DNA of 64,000 bases from Allobosea sp. WAO (GCF_001509835.1 NZ_JXTJ01000008.1:1-64000), one strand, 5' to 3'; positions 32,693-42,895 are shown, counted from the first letter of the stretch. Program-made: numbers and translations. Notes: generated from the sequence alone by a model not told the origin.

Positions 32693-33021
32693 CCGATCTG
32701 ATGGATGAGGAGCCTGACGCCGCCGAGGCGTTGGGCGATCAGATCGAAGAGATCGAAGACGACGAGATGCCGCCTTGGGCCGGCTATCTCTTCGATGCAT
32801 GGAACGCGCTCACCAACGACCGGCACCGCGGCGACATGGGTGGATGCTCCGGCATCTACTACCAGAGCATCAGCGCCTATGCCCGCGATCACGGCCTGAT
32901 GGGCGACATCTTCCCCGATTTCTACCTATTCCTGCGGGCCATGGACGACGAGTACGTCGCCTACGCCGCAAAGCAGGCCAAGGCCGCGGCCGAAAAGGCC
33001 AAGCGCGAGCGATCCGCATGA
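32635..33021 (+). CDS. Tail chaperone T extension, made by -1 frameshift
   Basis: Read after the slip at 32629-32635, the frame gives VRSAFRARLERRGDEFGFLA and then MDEEPDAAEALGDQIEEIED and WAGYLFDAWNALTNDRHRGD. The acidic part and the DIFPDFYLFLRAMDDEYV end are like GpT-type extensions that contact the tape measure and tail tube. An ATG at 32701 could in theory start it alone, but no good ribosome site precedes it. The final TGA overlaps the tape measure ATG. Confidence 0.65.
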   Translation, partial: VRSAFRARLERRGDEFGFLADLMDEEPDAAEALGDQIEEIEDDEMPPWAGYLFDAWNALTNDRHRGDMGGCSGIYYQSISAYARDHGLMGDIFPDFYLFLRAMDDEYVAYAAKQAKAAAEKAKRERSA

Positions 33022-36000
33022 CCACCAAGCTCTCTTCCCTCCGCGTCACTGCTGAGATGGACGTGTCGCAGTATGTGCGCGCGGCTGCTCAGAAGGTGTC
33101 GGCGGATGGCGACATGGTCGGGTCGGCCAAGGCGGTCGGCCGGGCGCTGGCGGCGACCGATGCCGCCGCCAGCAAGGCTGTTCCGGGTGTCGCGTCGCTG
33201 TCGCGCGTCTGGATCACTGGCTATGGCGACGCGGCGAAGTTCGAGAGCGCGGTCCGTTCGATCGGGAAGGCTCTCGATCGAGGGATGGACCCGGCCCGGG
33301 CGGCTGCCGCGCTCGACGGGGTCTATCGGAAGTTCGGTCAGACGGCCGATGCCGCGAGCATGGCCCGGCAGGGGTTCGTGGCCCTTGCACCGGTCGTTGC
33401 AGCGCTCAATGACCGATACGAAGTCAATGCCGCCGTGGCCGACCGCGCGGCTGCGGCGACCAAACGGCTCGCGGACGCGCAGGCTACGCAGCAGCGCATC
33501 AACGCGTCGTTCGGGATCGGGAGCAGCGCAGGCTCCGCACGGGATTCCGCTGACGCATTTCTTGGCTCAGTCGGAGGCCTTGAAGGTGTCGCCGCCGCCC
33601 GTGGGCGCGCCGTTGCCGACAGCTTCACGACTTCGCTGAATGAGGCGCTGATCGCTGGCGCGCCACGCTCGGCTCGCCAGTCGGCCTCTGCCTTCACAGC
33701 CTACTTCGATGAGATCGCGGTTGAGATTAAGCGCCGCGAGGCCGCGGTGACGGCGAGTGTCGCTCGTATGCAGGCCGTCCAGGAGCGGCTGCAGCAGGTC
33801 CACCGCATTGGCTACCAGTTCGACAGCACGCAGGGCGCGCGCGCCTCGATGTCGGCCTTCATCGAGGAGGATGAGCGCGCGGTTCGTAGCCTGACGCAGG
33901 CCTACAACCCGCTGCTGACTAACGAGGAGCGGCGAAACGAGGCGCTGAAGACGGCCCAAGGGCTTCTGGCCCGGCGGTCCATCGACGAGAAGCAGTACGC
34001 GACCGTCGTCACGAACATCAACAAGGTCCACGACGACACCAAGAAGGCACTCGAGGGCGCGTTCACGGCGACGGGCAAGTGGACCTCGGGTGTTGGTCTT
34101 GCCCGCCATGAGCTAATCAACCTCGGCCGGCAGGCGCAGGACGTTTTCGTCTCGCTGGCTTCCGGCCAGTCGCCCATGACGGTGCTGATCCAGCAGGGCA
34201 CTCAGATCGCGGACGTGTTCGCGGCGTCTCGCGGCTCGGTCATGGGCTTCCTTGGCCAAATGGGGCCGGCCCTTCTCCGGCTCGCTGGGCCGATCGCGGC
34301 CGTCACGACGGCGCTAGGTGCGATGTATGCGGCGTTCAAGGTGTCGAGCGAACAGCAGACCCTGAGCAACTCGCTGCTCGGGGCAGGGCGCACTTCCGGG
34401 CTCGCCGGCGGCCAGCTCGAGGGGCTCGCTAGGGAATCGGCGCAGGCCGCGGACATCACGGTCTCCAATGCCCGCCTGATCGGCGCCGAGTACGTCAAGC
34501 TCGGCCGGATCGCGAACGACAACCTGCCGAAACTGACGCGGATCACGAAAGACTACGCCGCGGTCAACGGGCAGGATCTGAAGAGCGCCGCCCAGGAGAT
34601 CGCGCAGGCTCTGGCCGACCCGGCACGTGGCGCACAGGGGCTGAGCGACAAGATTGGCGGGCTCGACAGCACGACGCTACGCATGATCCGCACCGCGACG
34701 GACTTCAACGACAAGCTCCGCGCCCAGAGGCTGCTGATGGAGGAGCTCGGGCGCGCGACGGACAACGCGGCTGACCAGTCGCTGTCGAAGTGGGACCGCC
34801 TCACCAAGGAAATGGGCATCGTCTTCGGTCGCTTGAAGGAGGGCGCTGCCGGCGCGGTGCTCGGCCCAGATCGCTCCGAGGAGATCGCGACGGCCCGTTC
34901 GCGAATCCGAGAGATCGAGCAACAGCTCGCGACAGGCCGCACCACGTTCGGCCAGGAATCCGGGCTTCGCGCCGAAGTAGGCACCTTGCGGCAGAAGCTG
35001 TCGGCGTTGGAAGCGATCGAGCAGAAGGAGCGGGAAGCCGCCCGGGTAAAGGCCGAGGCTAGCGCTTCCAGTCGAAAGACCAATGAGGGCGAAGCGGTCG
35101 CTTTGGCGACGGGGAACCAGGGCCTCGCTCAGCAGCTTCGCCTGTACAACGAGACGATCGGCCGGGTTAACACCCTGGACAAAAGCCTTGAGGAACTCAG
35201 GGCGAAGCGCAACGCGATTGGCGTCCCGGACGATTCGAACCGCGAGCGGTTTGCCACCCTCACGCAGCAGATCAAGGAGCAGACCGAGGCGCTGGAAGGC
35301 CAGCAGAAGGTCGCCCGCGATCTGCAGGGCATCACTTCCGGACTCTCGCTCGAGCAGGAACGAGCCCGCCGAAACACCGAACTCGACCTCAAGGCGTCGC
35401 AGGATAAGACCTTAGCCGATGCTCAGGCCACGGCAGCAGAACGCGCGCGCATCAACATGCTTGGCGAGGCTGTCTCCACTTCGAGGGAGGCTGCTGCGAT
35501 CAAGCTGGCCGAGCGGGCCACAGCCCGCGGCACCGTCGCGCTGAACGAACAGTCGAAGGTGATTCAGGATGGAATCACCGTCACCAATGCACAGACGGAA
35601 GCCTATCGGCGCGGTGGCGTCGCGGCTGCCGAAGTCGCGCGCATCCGCAAGGAGGCCGCGCAGCAGGCGCGGACCACTGGCGGCGACGCGGAGGTGATCT
35701 TCCGGGAGCGCCTCAACAAGGAGATCGCGGAGACCAAGCGCGGGCTCGCCGAGAAGATCGCGTTGCAGCGCCAGGAGGCTTCGGCAACGAACGCCGCCAA
35801 CGCAGCGGCGTCCGCTGGGAATCTGTCGGCGAAGCAGCGCGCCGATCTGGAAGAGCGGCTCCAGGCTGAACGCGAGGCCTATAACAAGCTGATCGCCACC
35901 GGTCTCGTCACAGAAAAGGAGGCCGCACGCCTTGCGAAAGAGCAAGCGGACTCAGTTTCGCGCGTGCAGGACGCCCGAACCGAGGCGGCGGCGCTGGGCA

Positions 36001-39000
36001 TGCTGGCAGATCAGCGTGAGTCGACCGAGCTGCTGCGCCTCGAGGTATCGCTCCTTGGCAAGTCGGTAGAAGAGCGCTCTCGGGTCCTCGCCGTGCTCAA
36101 GGCGGAGCAGGCGCTGCGCCGGCAGGGGATCGACCCAGCCAGCGACCTCGGCCGGCAGTATCTTGATGGTGCGAAGGTCGAGGCGGCCCTGAATGCGACG
36201 AAAGAGCGCTTTGTCGACTTCGGCAAGGACCTGACCTCGATCCTCGGCGGCGCCTTCGACGATCTCTTCACCCAGACCGACAAGGGCTTCGAGGGGGTCG
36301 TCGACAATGCGCTGAAGAGTTTCGCCAAGCTCGGGACGCGCCTGATCGAGAACCAGATCCTGAAGCCGCTGATGTCGGGACAGGGCCTCGGCAGCCTGTT
36401 CGGGACAACCTCGGCGGCCAACGACAACGGCACCTTGAACGTCAAGCCGCTGACCGACAGCCTGGAGCGGGGCGCTTCCGGCGGTATCATCGACGGCTTC
36501 AAGAAGATTGGTTCCTGGCTCTTTGGTGGCGGCAGTTCGGCCCAAGGCCAGACGCAGAGCGCCTCGGCGCCTGGCTCGGCCGGAGGCGGGCTCTCTTTCG
36601 GCGGTGTCGCAGGCCTGGGCGTGGCCGCGCTCGCGGGCTACGGCATGGGGCAGCAGAGCCAGTCGCCGCTCATCGGCGGCCTTGGTGGCGCGCTCTCCGG
36701 CGCGGTGGCTGGATCCATGATCCTGCCCGGCATCGGCACGGCGATCGGTGCCGTGGTCGGCGGGCTTTCCGGCGCGGCCGGCGGCATCATGGGCCAGTCG
36801 GCTGCGAAGAAGCAGCGGCGCCAGGAGATGATGGCGGCGCTGAAGCAGTATCAGGACGACTGGGCGCAGATTCAGCCGGAGGTGGAGCGCCAGCGCGCGC
36901 TCTGGCGCGGTGAGACCGAGGGCGGCCTGACCGGCTCGTTCCGCGAGGCCCGGACCAATTTCCAGAGCGCGGCGAAGACGGCGCAGCTCGCCGGTGACAA
37001 GACGGCGGTCTTCGCGATGGAGCGCGATCTCCAGGCGTTCCTCGACCGTTCGGTCACCGAGTTCCGGCGCAGCTTCGCTGGCACGCTCGACGCGCTCAAC
37101 CAGGGCTTCGGCCTCAACTCGCCCTTCCTCCAGGCCAGCAAGTCGGTGAAGGATACCGGCGAAGCACTGAAGGGCTTCGTCGCGGATACCCAGCTGACGG
37201 ATGGCGCCTATGAGGCGGCGCGCGAGGCGAGCCGCACCTATGCGATGTCGCTGTTGACCGGCGCGCGCGAGATCGGCGCGGTCGAGGCCGAGATTCAGCG
37301 GATCAACGGCACGGCCTCGTCGCTGTCGCAGGTCCTGGTCGATCTCGGCATGTCGGCGGACGCCGCGGCCGAAGCTGTCGAGCAGGGCGTCGTCGTCGCG
37401 ATGGACCGGCTGCGCGCCGGCTTCGAGCGCGACCTCGACCGCAAGACGCTGTCGGCTCTCGACCGCGACCATATCAACGAGACCGCCGATCTGTTCGCCG
37501 AGGTCGAGCGCCTGCGCGCCGACGCCGCCTTGCTCGGTACCGACCAGGCGCGGGTGAGCGCCTACTTCCAGGCGGCGGCGCAGAAGATCGTCAATGGCGC
37601 GGATCTCACCGGCGCCGCCTTCGATGATCTGATCGCCCGCTTCCCGGCGCTCGCCGGGCTGGTCGTCGAGGCCGGACAGGCGATCGGCGAGGCGGCGCGC
37701 GAGATCGAGGCGGCCAAGCGCCGTCTCGGCTATCAGGACCGGCTTTTCGCGGCGCTCAACGACAGCACGACGCTGGACGGCCAGCTCGCGGCCTTCGACC
37801 GCTCGGCGCACCGCCAGCGGCTGGAGGAGATGCGCGCCGGCGGGCAGGCAATCAACGACCTCGAGGCGGCGCTCGCGGCCGAGCGTCTCAAGATCATCGA
37901 GACCTTTGCCGATCAGGCTGCGGCAGAGCAGAAGCGGGCGAAGCAGGAGGCGCAGAACTTCTTCGATGGCTTCACCCGCAACCTGCGCCAGTTCGTCGAC
38001 AACATGCGCGCCGGCAACGACTCGCCGCTGTCGCCGGAGGCAAGGCTCGCGGCGGCGCAGTCGCAGTACAATGCCCAGCTCGCGCTGGCGCAGGGCGGCA
38101 ATCGCGATGCCATCAACGGGCTGACCGGTTACGCCTCCTCGCTGCTCGATGCGGCGAAGGGCTTCTATGCGTCCTCGCCCGCCTTCCAGGCGATCTTCGA
38201 ACAGGTCGCCGCGCAGCTGACGGCACTACCGACGCAGGTCTCGGCCGAGCAGTTCATCGTCGACGCGATCGAGCATGCGAACACCAGCCTGCTCGCCTCG
38301 CTGGCGCGCCTCGACACCAATGGCGACGGCATGATCAGCCTGCAGGAGGCGGCGAATTCGAACCTCGCGGCGATCTTCAGCGAGCTCGATACCAATGGCG
38401 ATGGCCAGATCAGCCGCCTCGAGCTGATCCGAGCGGCGGCGCAGGGCACCGATGCCAACACAGAGATCGCCAACACGCTGCTGCAGCAGGTTCAGGCCCT
38501 GGGCGGGGCCACCAACAGCCTGATGGAATCCTCCAATTCCATGCAGCAGAGCGCGGTGAATTTCGCCTCGACGCAGAACGGGCTGCTCGGCGAGCTGATC
38601 TCGCTGAACACGACCTCGCTGGCGATGCTGAACGCGCTGAACCGGCAGTTTTCGCTCGACACGGACCTGACCATCCGGGGCGTCGGGGTCAACAACAACA
38701 TGGTCACGGCGCTCAACAAGATCGCCTACAACACCGCCTTCATCATGCAGTACACTGGCAATGCCGGCGGCTTCGGCACCGGCAACATCGGCGCCTTCGC
38801 CTCGGGCGGCTGGATCAGCGGGCCGGGCTCGCCGACCTCGGACAGCGTGCCGATCTGGGCCTCGAACGGCGAGTTTATGGTCAACGCTGCCGCGGCGTCC
38901 CGCCATGCCAGCCTGCTCGAGGCGATCAATGGCGGGGCGTCCTTCGCGGATCTGGCCACCTTCTCCCGGCCGCGGCCCGCGCCCGGCCCGGTCTTCGTTC

Positions 39001-39224
39001 CGCCCGCCAACCAGAACGACGGCAGCCGCGAGATCGTCGCGGAGTTGCGGCGGCTGCATGCCCGCATCGAGCAGCTCGAGCAGCGCCTGATCGAAGCCGA
39101 ATACGGCTCGGCCGGTGTCGTCGCCGGCGAGGTCGCGGGCGTTCGGCAGGAGCAGCGCCGCGCCGCCGCCGATGCCCGCCAGGACCGCAACCGCCCGGAC
39201 CGGGCCGGCAAGCGCGTCGCCTGA
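33018..39224 (+). CDS. Tape measure protein
   Basis: A 2068-residue protein starting at ATG 33018 (overlapping the chaperone stop as ATGA). It is long, helical and Ala/Gln/Arg-rich throughout with coiled-coil segments (about 550-1000), has a hydrophobic Gly-rich region (AGLGVAALAGYGMGQQSQSP and GAVAGSMILPGIGTAIGAVV) likely to insert in the membrane during DNA entry, and a C-terminal tail-tip part. Two DxNGDGxISxxE loops (1766-1777, 1791-1802) look like EF-hand calcium sites. Length predicts a tail of roughly 300 nm by the usual 1.5 angstrom per residue rule. Confidence 0.85.
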   Translation: MTTKLSSLRVTAEMDVSQYVRAAAQKVSADGDMVGSAKAVGRALAATDAAASKAVPGVASLSRVWITGYGDAAKFESAVRSIGKALDRGMDPARAAAALDGVYRKFGQTADAASMARQGFVALAPVVAALNDRYEVNAAVADRAAAATKRLADAQATQQRINASFGIGSSAGSARDSADAFLGSVGGLEGVAAARGRAVADSFTTSLNEALIAGAPRSARQSASAFTAYFDEIAVEIKRREAAVTASVARMQAVQERLQQVHRIGYQFDSTQGARASMSAFIEEDERAVRSLTQAYNPLLTNEERRNEALKTAQGLLARRSIDEKQYATVVTNINKVHDDTKKALEGAFTATGKWTSGVGLARHELINLGRQAQDVFVSLASGQSPMTVLIQQGTQIADVFAASRGSVMGFLGQMGPALLRLAGPIAAVTTALGAMYAAFKVSSEQQTLSNSLLGAGRTSGLAGGQLEGLARESAQAADITVSNARLIGAEYVKLGRIANDNLPKLTRITKDYAAVNGQDLKSAAQEIAQALADPARGAQGLSDKIGGLDSTTLRMIRTATDFNDKLRAQRLLMEELGRATDNAADQSLSKWDRLTKEMGIVFGRLKEGAAGAVLGPDRSEEIATARSRIREIEQQLATGRTTFGQESGLRAEVGTLRQKLSALEAIEQKEREAARVKAEASASSRKTNEGEAVALATGNQGLAQQLRLYNETIGRVNTLDKSLEELRAKRNAIGVPDDSNRERFATLTQQIKEQTEALEGQQKVARDLQGITSGLSLEQERARRNTELDLKASQDKTLADAQATAAERARINMLGEAVSTSREAAAIKLAERATARGTVALNEQSKVIQDGITVTNAQTEAYRRGGVAAAEVARIRKEAAQQARTTGGDAEVIFRERLNKEIAETKRGLAEKIALQRQEASATNAANAAASAGNLSAKQRADLEERLQAEREAYNKLIATGLVTEKEAARLAKEQADSVSRVQDARTEAAALGMLADQRESTELLRLEVSLLGKSVEERSRVLAVLKAEQALRRQGIDPASDLGRQYLDGAKVEAALNATKERFVDFGKDLTSILGGAFDDLFTQTDKGFEGVVDNALKSFAKLGTRLIENQILKPLMSGQGLGSLFGTTSAANDNGTLNVKPLTDSLERGASGGIIDGFKKIGSWLFGGGSSAQGQTQSASAPGSAGGGLSFGGVAGLGVAALAGYGMGQQSQSPLIGGLGGALSGAVAGSMILPGIGTAIGAVVGGLSGAAGGIMGQSAAKKQRRQEMMAALKQYQDDWAQIQPEVERQRALWRGETEGGLTGSFREARTNFQSAAKTAQLAGDKTAVFAMERDLQAFLDRSVTEFRRSFAGTLDALNQGFGLNSPFLQASKSVKDTGEALKGFVADTQLTDGAYEAAREASRTYAMSLLTGAREIGAVEAEIQRINGTASSLSQVLVDLGMSADAAAEAVEQGVVVAMDRLRAGFERDLDRKTLSALDRDHINETADLFAEVERLRADAALLGTDQARVSAYFQAAAQKIVNGADLTGAAFDDLIARFPALAGLVVEAGQAIGEAAREIEAAKRRLGYQDRLFAALNDSTTLDGQLAAFDRSAHRQRLEEMRAGGQAINDLEAALAAERLKIIETFADQAAAEQKRAKQEAQNFFDGFTRNLRQFVDNMRAGNDSPLSPEARLAAAQSQYNAQLALAQGGNRDAINGLTGYASSLLDAAKGFYASSPAFQAIFEQVAAQLTALPTQVSAEQFIVDAIEHANTSLLASLARLDTNGDGMISLQEAANSNLAAIFSELDTNGDGQISRLELIRAAAQGTDANTEIANTLLQQVQALGGATNSLMESSNSMQQSAVNFASTQNGLLGELISLNTTSLAMLNALNRQFSLDTDLTIRGVGVNNNMVTALNKIAYNTAFIMQYTGNAGGFGTGNIGAFASGGWISGPGSPTSDSVPIWASNGEFMVNAAAASRHASLLEAINGGASFADLATFSRPRPAPGPVFVPPANQNDGSREIVAELRRLHARIEQLEQRLIEAEYGSAGVVAGEVAGVRQEQRRAAADARQDRNRPDRAGKRVA

Positions 39225-39289
39225 TCGATTTCGCCTGACCCGCCACCAGCAAGCCGCCGGCCCAGCCGCGCGGAGATGAGGAGCCATGC

Positions 39290-39697
39290 ATGGCCAATCT
39301 GTCGAACTATGCCGAGAAGAAGCTCTGCGACCACATGCTGGGCCTCACCTCCTTCACCATGCCGGCGGTCTATCTCGCACTGTTCACGGCCGACCCTGGC
39401 GAGGCCGGCTCGCTGACCGCCGAGATCGGCTCCGGCGTCGGCTACACACGGGTCGACGTCACCGCCGCGATGGCTCCGGCCAATGCGACCACCGGGCAGG
39501 CGCTCAACGAGGATGTGATCTCGGTCGGTCCCGCCACGGCCGACTGGGGCGTGATCACCCATGCTGCGTTGATCGACAGCGCGACGCTGGGTGCCGGCAA
39601 CATCCTGATGAGCGCGGCGCTGAACTCCTCGCGCAACATCCAGAACGGCGACGTCTTCCAGTTCGCGGCGGCGCAGCTCTCGGTCGTGTTCGCCTGA
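39290..39697 (+). CDS. Small tail protein
   Basis: A 135-residue protein. NYAEKKLCDHMLGLTSFTMP, then YLALFTADPGEAG and GYTRVDVTAAM resemble a family of small phage structural proteins that occur near tail-tip genes in alphaproteobacterial phages. Predicted all-beta. A GGAG site sits upstream; a competing ATG in another frame at 39286 is a shadow. Confidence 0.6.
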   Translation: MANLSNYAEKKLCDHMLGLTSFTMPAVYLALFTADPGEAGSLTAEIGSGVGYTRVDVTAAMAPANATTGQALNEDVISVGPATADWGVITHAALIDSATLGAGNILMSAALNSSRNIQNGDVFQFAAAQLSVVFA

Positions 39698-39705
39698 TCT
39701 GATCG

Positions 39706-40389
39706 ATGCTCGGCTTCGGCGCACTCTCGCAGGCACCGATCGCGGCGCTCCCGCCCGATCGGTCGCCGATCAACGCCACGGTGACCTTCAACGCCGTGGC
39801 GAGCCTCGCGGCGGTGGCTTCGCGCCTCGCCGCCGGCGCGGTCGCGATGGTGGCCGGCGGCGTGCTCGGGGCGCAGGCGCGCCAGATCCACGCGTCCGGG
39901 CTCGCACTCGCGGCGGGCGGCGCCCTGGCGGGCAGTCCGCGACGGCTGGCGCGCAGCGGGCTTGCGCTATCGGCCGGCGCGGGCCTCGCCGGCGAGGCGC
40001 GGCGGCTGGCGCGGCCCGGGGCATCGTTCGGGGCGACCGGACAGATGGTCGCGCAGCCGCAGGCGATCTTCCGGCCCTCGGCCAGCTTCGCAATTGGCGG
40101 GATGCTGTCGCCGGCGGCGAGCCAGATCCATGACGTCGCAGTCGGCTTCTCAGCCGCGGGCGGTCTTTCGGGGACGGCGCATCGTCTGGCGCGGACAGGG
40201 CTATCGCTGTCGGTCACGGGCCAGCTTTCCGGGCAGGCCTGGCGGCTGCGCTTCGCCGGCGTCGTCATGACCGGCCAGGGCAGCTTCTCGGGCATGCCGA
40301 CCACCGCCTATGCCGATCTCGTCACCAACACCAAGGTGATGCTGGTCTACGCCGCCGAAATCTCGCCCTGGGCGATCGGGTCGGAATAA
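39706..40389 (+). CDS. Repeat protein of the tail tip region
   Basis: A 227-residue protein made of about seven repeats of roughly 24 residues with the pattern LALAAGGALAGSPRRLARSG, giving alternating strand and Ala/Arg-rich segments. The start MLGFGALSQAPI and the following INATVTFNAVASLAA resemble the start of the next gene, as if one arose from the other. Its ATG follows the previous stop by 8 bases. A structural linker or fibre is inferred. Confidence 0.5.
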   Translation: MLGFGALSQAPIAALPPDRSPINATVTFNAVASLAAVASRLAAGAVAMVAGGVLGAQARQIHASGLALAAGGALAGSPRRLARSGLALSAGAGLAGEARRLARPGASFGATGQMVAQPQAIFRPSASFAIGGMLSPAASQIHDVAVGFSAAGGLSGTAHRLARTGLSLSVTGQLSGQAWRLRFAGVVMTGQGSFSGMPTTAYADLVTNTKVMLVYAAEISPWAIGSE

Positions 40390-42113
40390 TGCTCGGCGAA
40401 CCGCTTTCGACCTATCCGATCTCGGCACAGCGGCCGATCAACCCGCTGGTCGGCGTCGTCTTCAATGCGCGGGTTGGTCTCGCCGCTGCCGCGGCCGCGA
40501 TCATGCGGGCGCGTCTCGACCTGTCGGCGCAGGCCGGCCTGCAGGGGCGCGCCGACCGTGCCCGCTTCGCCTCGGTGAGCTTCGTCGCCGAAGCCGAGTT
40601 CTCGGCGCAGGCGCTGTTCCGGATCTACAGCGCGACGCGCGAGTTCATCAGCCGGCCGGATGACCAGCTTCCGAACCAGCCCTTCCACGGCACGCTGCAG
40701 AAGGCGCTGCGCTGGGATCGCTCCATTCTCGGCGGGCGCCGGATCGGCGAGTTCACCGCCGGCTGGGGCGAGCTCGAGCTGATCAATGCCGAAGGTGACT
40801 ACGACTATCTGATCGAGCGCTACGCGATCGACGGGCGCCGCGTCGTGGTCAAGGTCGGCGCTGCCGGCGCCGCCTATGACAGCTTCCGGGTGCTGTTCGA
40901 CGGCACGGCCGCCGATTGGGAGGTCCGCGAGGATGTGCTGCGGATCTATCTGCGTGATAGCGGCTACAGGCTCGAGGTACCGGCCCAGCCAAACTCCTAT
41001 GGCGGGACGGGCGGGCTCGACGGCAATAGCGACCTGAAGGGCCGGCGCAAGCCGCGCGCCTTCGGCCGCTGCCTCAATGTCTCGCCGCCGGCAGTGATCC
41101 CGGCCGAACTGGTCTACCAGGTCAATGACGGGCCGCTCGACGCGGTGACCGCCGCCTATGATCGCGGGGTCGCGCTCGCACCCGCCGGCGACTTCGCCAG
41201 CGCCGCGGCGCTGCGGGCAGCGACGACCGGGGCGGCCGGATCCGGCAAGGATATCGAGGCCGGCGAATACGCGACCTGCCTTGCTGCCGGGCTCGTCAGG
41301 CTCGGCGGCTCGCCGGTGGGCACCGTGACCTGCGATCTGCGCGGCGACAGCGCCGGCGGCGCCTATGTCGAGCGGACCGCCGATATCGTCCGCCGGCTGA
41401 TCGTCGCGACCGGCGGCCTCGCCGATCCGTCGGAGCTCAGCCTGCCGAGCTTCGACGCCGTCAATATCGAGCAGCCGGCAGCGATCGGCATCTTCCTCGA
41501 CGGCAGCGACCGAACGGTTGCCGATGTCGTGGCCGAGCTGATGGGCGGTATCGGCGGCTGGGGCGGGTTCCGGCGCAATGGCCGCTTCGAGGTCAGGATC
41601 TTCAAGGCGCCGGCCGGCATCCCGACCAATCGCTATGACAAGGTCGATATCGTCGAGATCGGCCGCGAGCGCCTGCCCGGCGATCTCTCGCCGCCGCCCT
41701 GGCGCTTCCGGCAGGCCTGGGGGCGCAACTGGACGGTGCAGAGCGATGTCGACGGCCGGGCCGGGATCACGCCGGCGCGCGCCGCCTTCCTGAAGGAGCC
41801 GTGGCGCCTCGCCGAGGCGGCGAGCCCCGGCATCCGTGCGGATCGGCCGCTCGGCAAGGATATCGAGCCGATCCCGAGCTTCTTTGCCAATGAGGGCCCC
41901 GCCCGGGCCGAGGCGCTGCGCCAGCTCAGCCTCTACAGCCAGGCGGCGCTCTACCGGATCACCATGAAGGCGCAGGCCTTCATCCACGACGTCGGCGACG
42001 TGATCTACGTCACCTATCCGCGGTGGACGCTCGCCGAGGGGCGCCTGCTGTCGGTCGTTTCGATCAGCGAGGACAGCGATGAGAACAGCGTCGAGATCGT
42101 GGGGTTCGGCTGA
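40389..42113 (+). CDS. Large tail-tip (baseplate hub-like) protein
   Basis: A 574-residue protein. The N-terminal 80 residues share the repeat style of the preceding gene; the main part is beta-rich (WGELELINAEGDYDYLIERY, then RVVVKVGAAGAAYDSFRVLF and a later GRRKPRAFGRCLNVSPP), similar to distal tail or hub proteins of siphophages with short tips. The stop overlaps the next ATG. Exact role is by order only. Confidence 0.6.
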   Translation: MLGEPLSTYPISAQRPINPLVGVVFNARVGLAAAAAAIMRARLDLSAQAGLQGRADRARFASVSFVAEAEFSAQALFRIYSATREFISRPDDQLPNQPFHGTLQKALRWDRSILGGRRIGEFTAGWGELELINAEGDYDYLIERYAIDGRRVVVKVGAAGAAYDSFRVLFDGTAADWEVREDVLRIYLRDSGYRLEVPAQPNSYGGTGGLDGNSDLKGRRKPRAFGRCLNVSPPAVIPAELVYQVNDGPLDAVTAAYDRGVALAPAGDFASAAALRAATTGAAGSGKDIEAGEYATCLAAGLVRLGGSPVGTVTCDLRGDSAGGAYVERTADIVRRLIVATGGLADPSELSLPSFDAVNIEQPAAIGIFLDGSDRTVADVVAELMGGIGGWGGFRRNGRFEVRIFKAPAGIPTNRYDKVDIVEIGRERLPGDLSPPPWRFRQAWGRNWTVQSDVDGRAGITPARAAFLKEPWRLAEAASPGIRADRPLGKDIEPIPSFFANEGPARAEALRQLSLYSQAALYRITMKAQAFIHDVGDVIYVTYPRWTLAEGRLLSVVSISEDSDENSVEIVGFG

Positions 42114-42895
42114 TGCCCATCGCTAGCGCTGCCAGGATCGGCTGGCGCAATCTCGCCGATGCCAGCGCGATCTCGGCCTCGAGCTTCGCGCAGCTGACCC
42201 CGCCGACCATGCTGCAGAACCCGCATGTCGCGAGGAAATGGCGCGGCACCGCGGGCGCCGCCGAGCATGTCACCGTCGATCTCGGCGCGGTCGTCACGAT
42301 CGACTGCGTGGCGCTGATGGGCGTCAACCTCTCGGAAGCCGGCATCAGCCGGATCCGCGCTTCGTCCGCCGATTCCTCGGCGCTCGACGGTGCGGCCCAT
42401 GACAGCGGCGCGGCGTCCGGCCGGATCGACCCGCGCTATCCGCAGCTGATCCATCTGCTGCCGGCGCCGGTCAGCGCCCGCTATCTCAGGATCGACCTCG
42501 AGGAGCCCGCCGCCGCCTTCGTCGAGGCCGGCCGGCTCTTTGTCGGGCTGACCGAGCAGCTCAGGATCAATTTCGCCTATGGCTGGGATCGCGCGTGGGT
42601 CGACCCCAGCCGGGTCACCAAGAGCCGCGGCGGCCAGAGCTATATCGACCGGGCGGACCCTTACCGGCTGCTCAACCTGACCTTCGGCCATCTCGACGAG
42701 GCGCAGCGCTATGGGCTGGTCGAGGATATCGACCGGGTCTGCGGCAAGCACACGGACATCCTGATGCTGACCGATCCGACCAGCCCGGCGCTGGCGCGGG
42801 ATTCGGTCTGGGGCCGGATGGAAGACGTCAGCCCCGTCGGCCAGCCCACCTACGCGACCTTCTCAAAAACCTACAGGATCGAGGAACGTCTCTGA
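42113..42895 (+). CDS. Tail-tip protein with carbohydrate-binding-like fold
   Basis: A 260-residue protein, beginning MPIASAARIGWRNLADASAI. The pattern VTVDLGAVVTIDCVALMGVN followed by RYLRIDLEEPAAAFVEAGRL is the strand arrangement of a discoidin/galactose-binding-like beta sandwich, which fits a tail-tip contact protein. Overlaps its neighbours by one to three bases at both ends, so translation is coupled. Confidence 0.55.
   Translation: MPIASAARIGWRNLADASAISASSFAQLTPPTMLQNPHVARKWRGTAGAAEHVTVDLGAVVTIDCVALMGVNLSEAGISRIRASSADSSALDGAAHDSGAASGRIDPRYPQLIHLLPAPVSARYLRIDLEEPAAAFVEAGRLFVGLTEQLRINFAYGWDRAWVDPSRVTKSRGGQSYIDRADPYRLLNLTFGHLDEAQRYGLVEDIDRVCGKHTDILMLTDPTSPALARDSVWGRMEDVSPVGQPTYATFSKTYRIEERL

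Noticed and set aside
35952-37811. Minus-strand open frame of 619 codons opposite the tape measure gene
   Set aside because: High GC keeps the antisense frame open; no start signal or domain.
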